Source of the DNA: JALOOE01 sp964423545
GTDB taxonomy: Bacteria > Chloroflexota > Anaerolineae > CG2-30-64-16
Assembly (NCBI GenBank): GCA_964423545.1
Contig: CAYRFV010000286.1
Coordinates: 1-7,030, forward strand
DNA length: 7,030 nucleotides
Direction: 5' to 3'
Shown: in pieces, positions 5,397 to 7,030 of the stretch
How the letters are laid out: the number at the start of each line of letters is the position of its first letter
Numbering within the stretch: the first letter of the stretch is position 1
Notes under the pieces: generated by a model
What the model was told of the DNA's origin: nothing
Seen by the model: the letters and a program-made list of their open reading frames with translations, nothing else
The model's database searches: none
Made by a program: the position numbers and the translations under genes

Positions 5397-6389
5397 GTGG
5401 CAGTGACGCTGCGAGATGTCGCTCAGGAAGCCGGTGTCTCAACCAAGACCGTCTCGCGCGTGGTGAACCACCAGGGCGAGATCTCCGAAGCGACGCGACT
5501 GCGGGTCACCGGCGCCATCGAGAGGCTGGGTTACCGGCCGAGCAAGGTGGCGCGTGCGCTCGTCACCCAACGCACCGATACGATCGGGCTGGTTCTCGGC
5601 GATATCACAAATCCGTTTTTCCCGGAAGTCGCGCGCGGCATCCTGGATGTTGCCGAGCCGTTAGGCTACAGTGTGTTTCTCTGTCACTCTGATGGGGATC
5701 ACCATCGCGAGGTCCGCAGCCTGCACTCTCTCGCCGATCATGCCGTGGACGGCATCATCATTTTCCCGACGTACGAGCTGGAGGAGATCCTCGACCAGGT
5801 CGCAGTCGCCGGCAGGCCGCTGGTGTCGGTGAATCGTCCCCTCAACAGCCCATGGGCAAGCTCGGTGATGATACACAGCTATCGCGGGGGCAGGATGGCC
5901 GTCGAGCACCTGCTGGCCCGCCAGCATCGGAATATCGCCATGCTTGCCGGGCCGACGGCTGACGCCCATCGGTTGCGGCGCACCAAGGGCTATCGAGATG
6001 CGCTGCTCGAACACGATGTGCCGGTGCGCGAAGAGTGGATCCTCCCCGGCGCGCCGATCCACGCGCGGGGCCGCGAGTCGGCCCGTGAGCTGTTATTGCG
6101 CTATCCCGAGATCACAGCCATCGTCGCATACAACGATCTGCTGGCGCTCGGCGCACTGCAGGCCTGCAACGAGCTCGGCCGGCGCGTGCCCAACGATTGC
6201 GCGATCATCGGTTTCGACGACATTCCGCTGGCAGACAGCATTTCGCCGGCCCTCACGACGGTGCGCGTGCACAAATACGAACTCGGCCAGCAGGCGATGA
6301 ACCGGCTGCTGCAAATGCGTGCCGAGCCAGGCATCGCGTTTGAGCCGATCTGGATGGATGTCGAGCTGGTGGTGCGGCAATCCGCATAG
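5397..6389 (+). CDS. LacI-family transcriptional regulator
   Basis: The 330-residue protein has an N-terminal helix-turn-helix (about 4-23, TLRDVAQEAGVSTKTVSRVV), a hinge helix (YRPSKVARALVTQ, 46-58, with the minor-groove Leu55) and a periplasmic-binding-protein-like sensor domain. The sensor starts at TIGLVLGDITNPFF and includes NDLLALGAL and the late GFDDIPLADSISPALTTV block. It should bind DNA as a dimer and respond to a sugar-type ligand. GTG 5397 is chosen because GAGGGG (5384-5389) lies 7 nt upstream; in-frame GTG codons at 5391 and 5403 have poorer spacing. It is divergent from the oxidoreductase operon and 28 nt upstream of the transporter ATPase gene, so it most likely regulates both and may itself be cotranscribed with the transporter. 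The effector is unknown. Confidence 0.93.
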   Translation: MAVTLRDVAQEAGVSTKTVSRVVNHQGEISEATRLRVTGAIERLGYRPSKVARALVTQRTDTIGLVLGDITNPFFPEVARGILDVAEPLGYSVFLCHSDGDHHREVRSLHSLADHAVDGIIIFPTYELEEILDQVAVAGRPLVSVNRPLNSPWASSVMIHSYRGGRMAVEHLLARQHRNIAMLAGPTADAHRLRRTKGYRDALLEHDVPVREEWILPGAPIHARGRESARELLLRYPEITAIVAYNDLLALGALQACNELGRRVPNDCAIIGFDDIPLADSISPALTTVRVHKYELGQQAMNRLLQMRAEPGIAFEPIWMDVELVVRQSA

Positions 6390-6417
6390 AGACTCCGCAG
6401 TCAGGGGTGCGATCTTC

Positions 6418-7030
6418 ATGACAGTACCAACCTCGCCCGACTCAGAGACTATTCTGGAGATCAACAATCTCAAAACGTACTTTTATCTGGAGGCCGGCAC
6501 GGTTCGGGCGGTCGATGGCGTGAACCTGACGTTGCAGCGCCGGCGGACGTTAGGGCTGGTCGGCGAGAGCGGCTGCGGCAAGAGCATCACGGCCATGTCG
6601 GTGATGCGCCTGATCCAATCGCCGCCGGGCAAGATCGTCGATGGACGGATCACCCTATACACCAAGGAGGGGGAGGGGATCGACATTGCGGCCCTCGATC
6701 CGAAGGGCACGACGATGCGGAAGATCCGCGGCGCGGAGATCGCCATGGTCTTTCAGGAGCCGATGACTTCGCTGAACCCGCTCAAGCGGATCGGCGACCA
6801 GATCGCGGAGTCGGTTGAGCTGCACCAGAAGGTGGGTCACAAGGAGGCGCTCGACCGCGCGCTGGAGATGCTGACCAAGGTGCAGATCAGCGCGCCGAAG
6901 CAGCGGCTGGAGGAGTATCCCCACCAGATGAGCGGCGGCATGCGCCAGAGGGTGATGATTGCCATGGCGCTCTCGTGCAACCCGTCGATCCTGATCGCCG
7001 ACGAGCCGACCACCGCGCTCGATGTGACCG
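6418..7030 (+). CDS. Opp/Dpp-type ABC transporter ATP-binding protein (partial, runs off window)
   Basis: The first 204 residues are present; the family is usually about 330 residues, so the C-terminal third, including the Oligo_HPY-type region, lies beyond the window. Motifs in order are Walker A GESGCGKS (49-56), Q-loop Gln113 in VFQEPMTSLNP, the ABC signature MSGGMRQR (171-178) and Walker B ILIADEP (191-197). The GESGCGKS and YPHQMSGGMRQR wording is typical of OppD/DppD, the first of two ATPases powering uptake through two permeases and a binding protein. Related Opp-type systems in thermophiles such as Thermotoga import oligosaccharides. Given the LacI, kinase and oxidoreductase neighbours, a sugar or glycoside substrate is as likely as a peptide (inference). 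ATG 6418 has a GGGG-containing SD-like stretch (6403-6407) 10 nt upstream. No terminator separates it from the LacI gene. Confidence 0.92.
   Translation, partial: MTVPTSPDSETILEINNLKTYFYLEAGTVRAVDGVNLTLQRRRTLGLVGESGCGKSITAMSVMRLIQSPPGKIVDGRITLYTKEGEGIDIAALDPKGTTMRKIRGAEIAMVFQEPMTSLNPLKRIGDQIAESVELHQKVGHKEALDRALEMLTKVQISAPKQRLEEYPHQMSGGMRQRVMIAMALSCNPSILIADEPTTALDVT

Overview
The window is GC-rich bacterial DNA, densely coded, with SD-led genes. I infer a member of the Chloroflexota (Anaerolineae-like) from three things: an SD-led secreted protein that joins proline-rich linkers to a C-terminal LysM domain, a divergent YchF-like GTPase, and a LacI / ROK / Gfo-Idh-MocA / Opp-type ABC sugar locus. 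No rRNA or marker gene is present, so this placement is tentative.

Layout. (1) 53-1759, plus strand: a secreted protein of about 568 residues with two homologous jelly-roll-like domains of about 190 residues, a Pro-rich linker between them, a second poly-Pro linker and a LysM domain. (2) 1760-1919: a convergent intergenic gap with a long, probably bidirectional, terminator hairpin and a short imperfect triple repeat. (3) 5165 down to 1920, minus strand: an apparent three-gene operon in the order Gfo/Idh/MocA oxidoreductase, ROK sugar kinase, YchF/OLA1-like GTPase. A strong intercistronic hairpin separates the first two genes. (4) 5166-5396: a compact divergent regulatory region in which two sigma70-like promoters have directly abutting -35 boxes, with a 16-bp palindrome lying over one promoter and next to the other. 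(5) 5397-6389, plus strand: a LacI-family regulator. (6) 6418 to the window end, plus strand: the ATPase of an Opp/Dpp-type ABC transporter, cut off by the window edge.

Working model (inference): LacI senses a sugar or sugar derivative and controls both directions. The Opp-type transporter, whose remaining subunits would lie beyond 7030, imports a glycoside or oligosaccharide. The oxidoreductase and the ROK kinase then oxidise and phosphorylate the sugar. The GTPase is translationally close to the kinase but has no obvious metabolic role. The LysM protein belongs to a separate, convergent transcription unit and may bind cell-wall or other glycans at the surface.

I see no CRISPR array, tRNA, rRNA, insertion sequence or phage gene. 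Most of this is a recognisable carbohydrate-utilisation locus. The least ordinary items are the GTPase with a substituted P-loop glycine, the duplicated domain protein, and the back-to-back promoter/operator layout.
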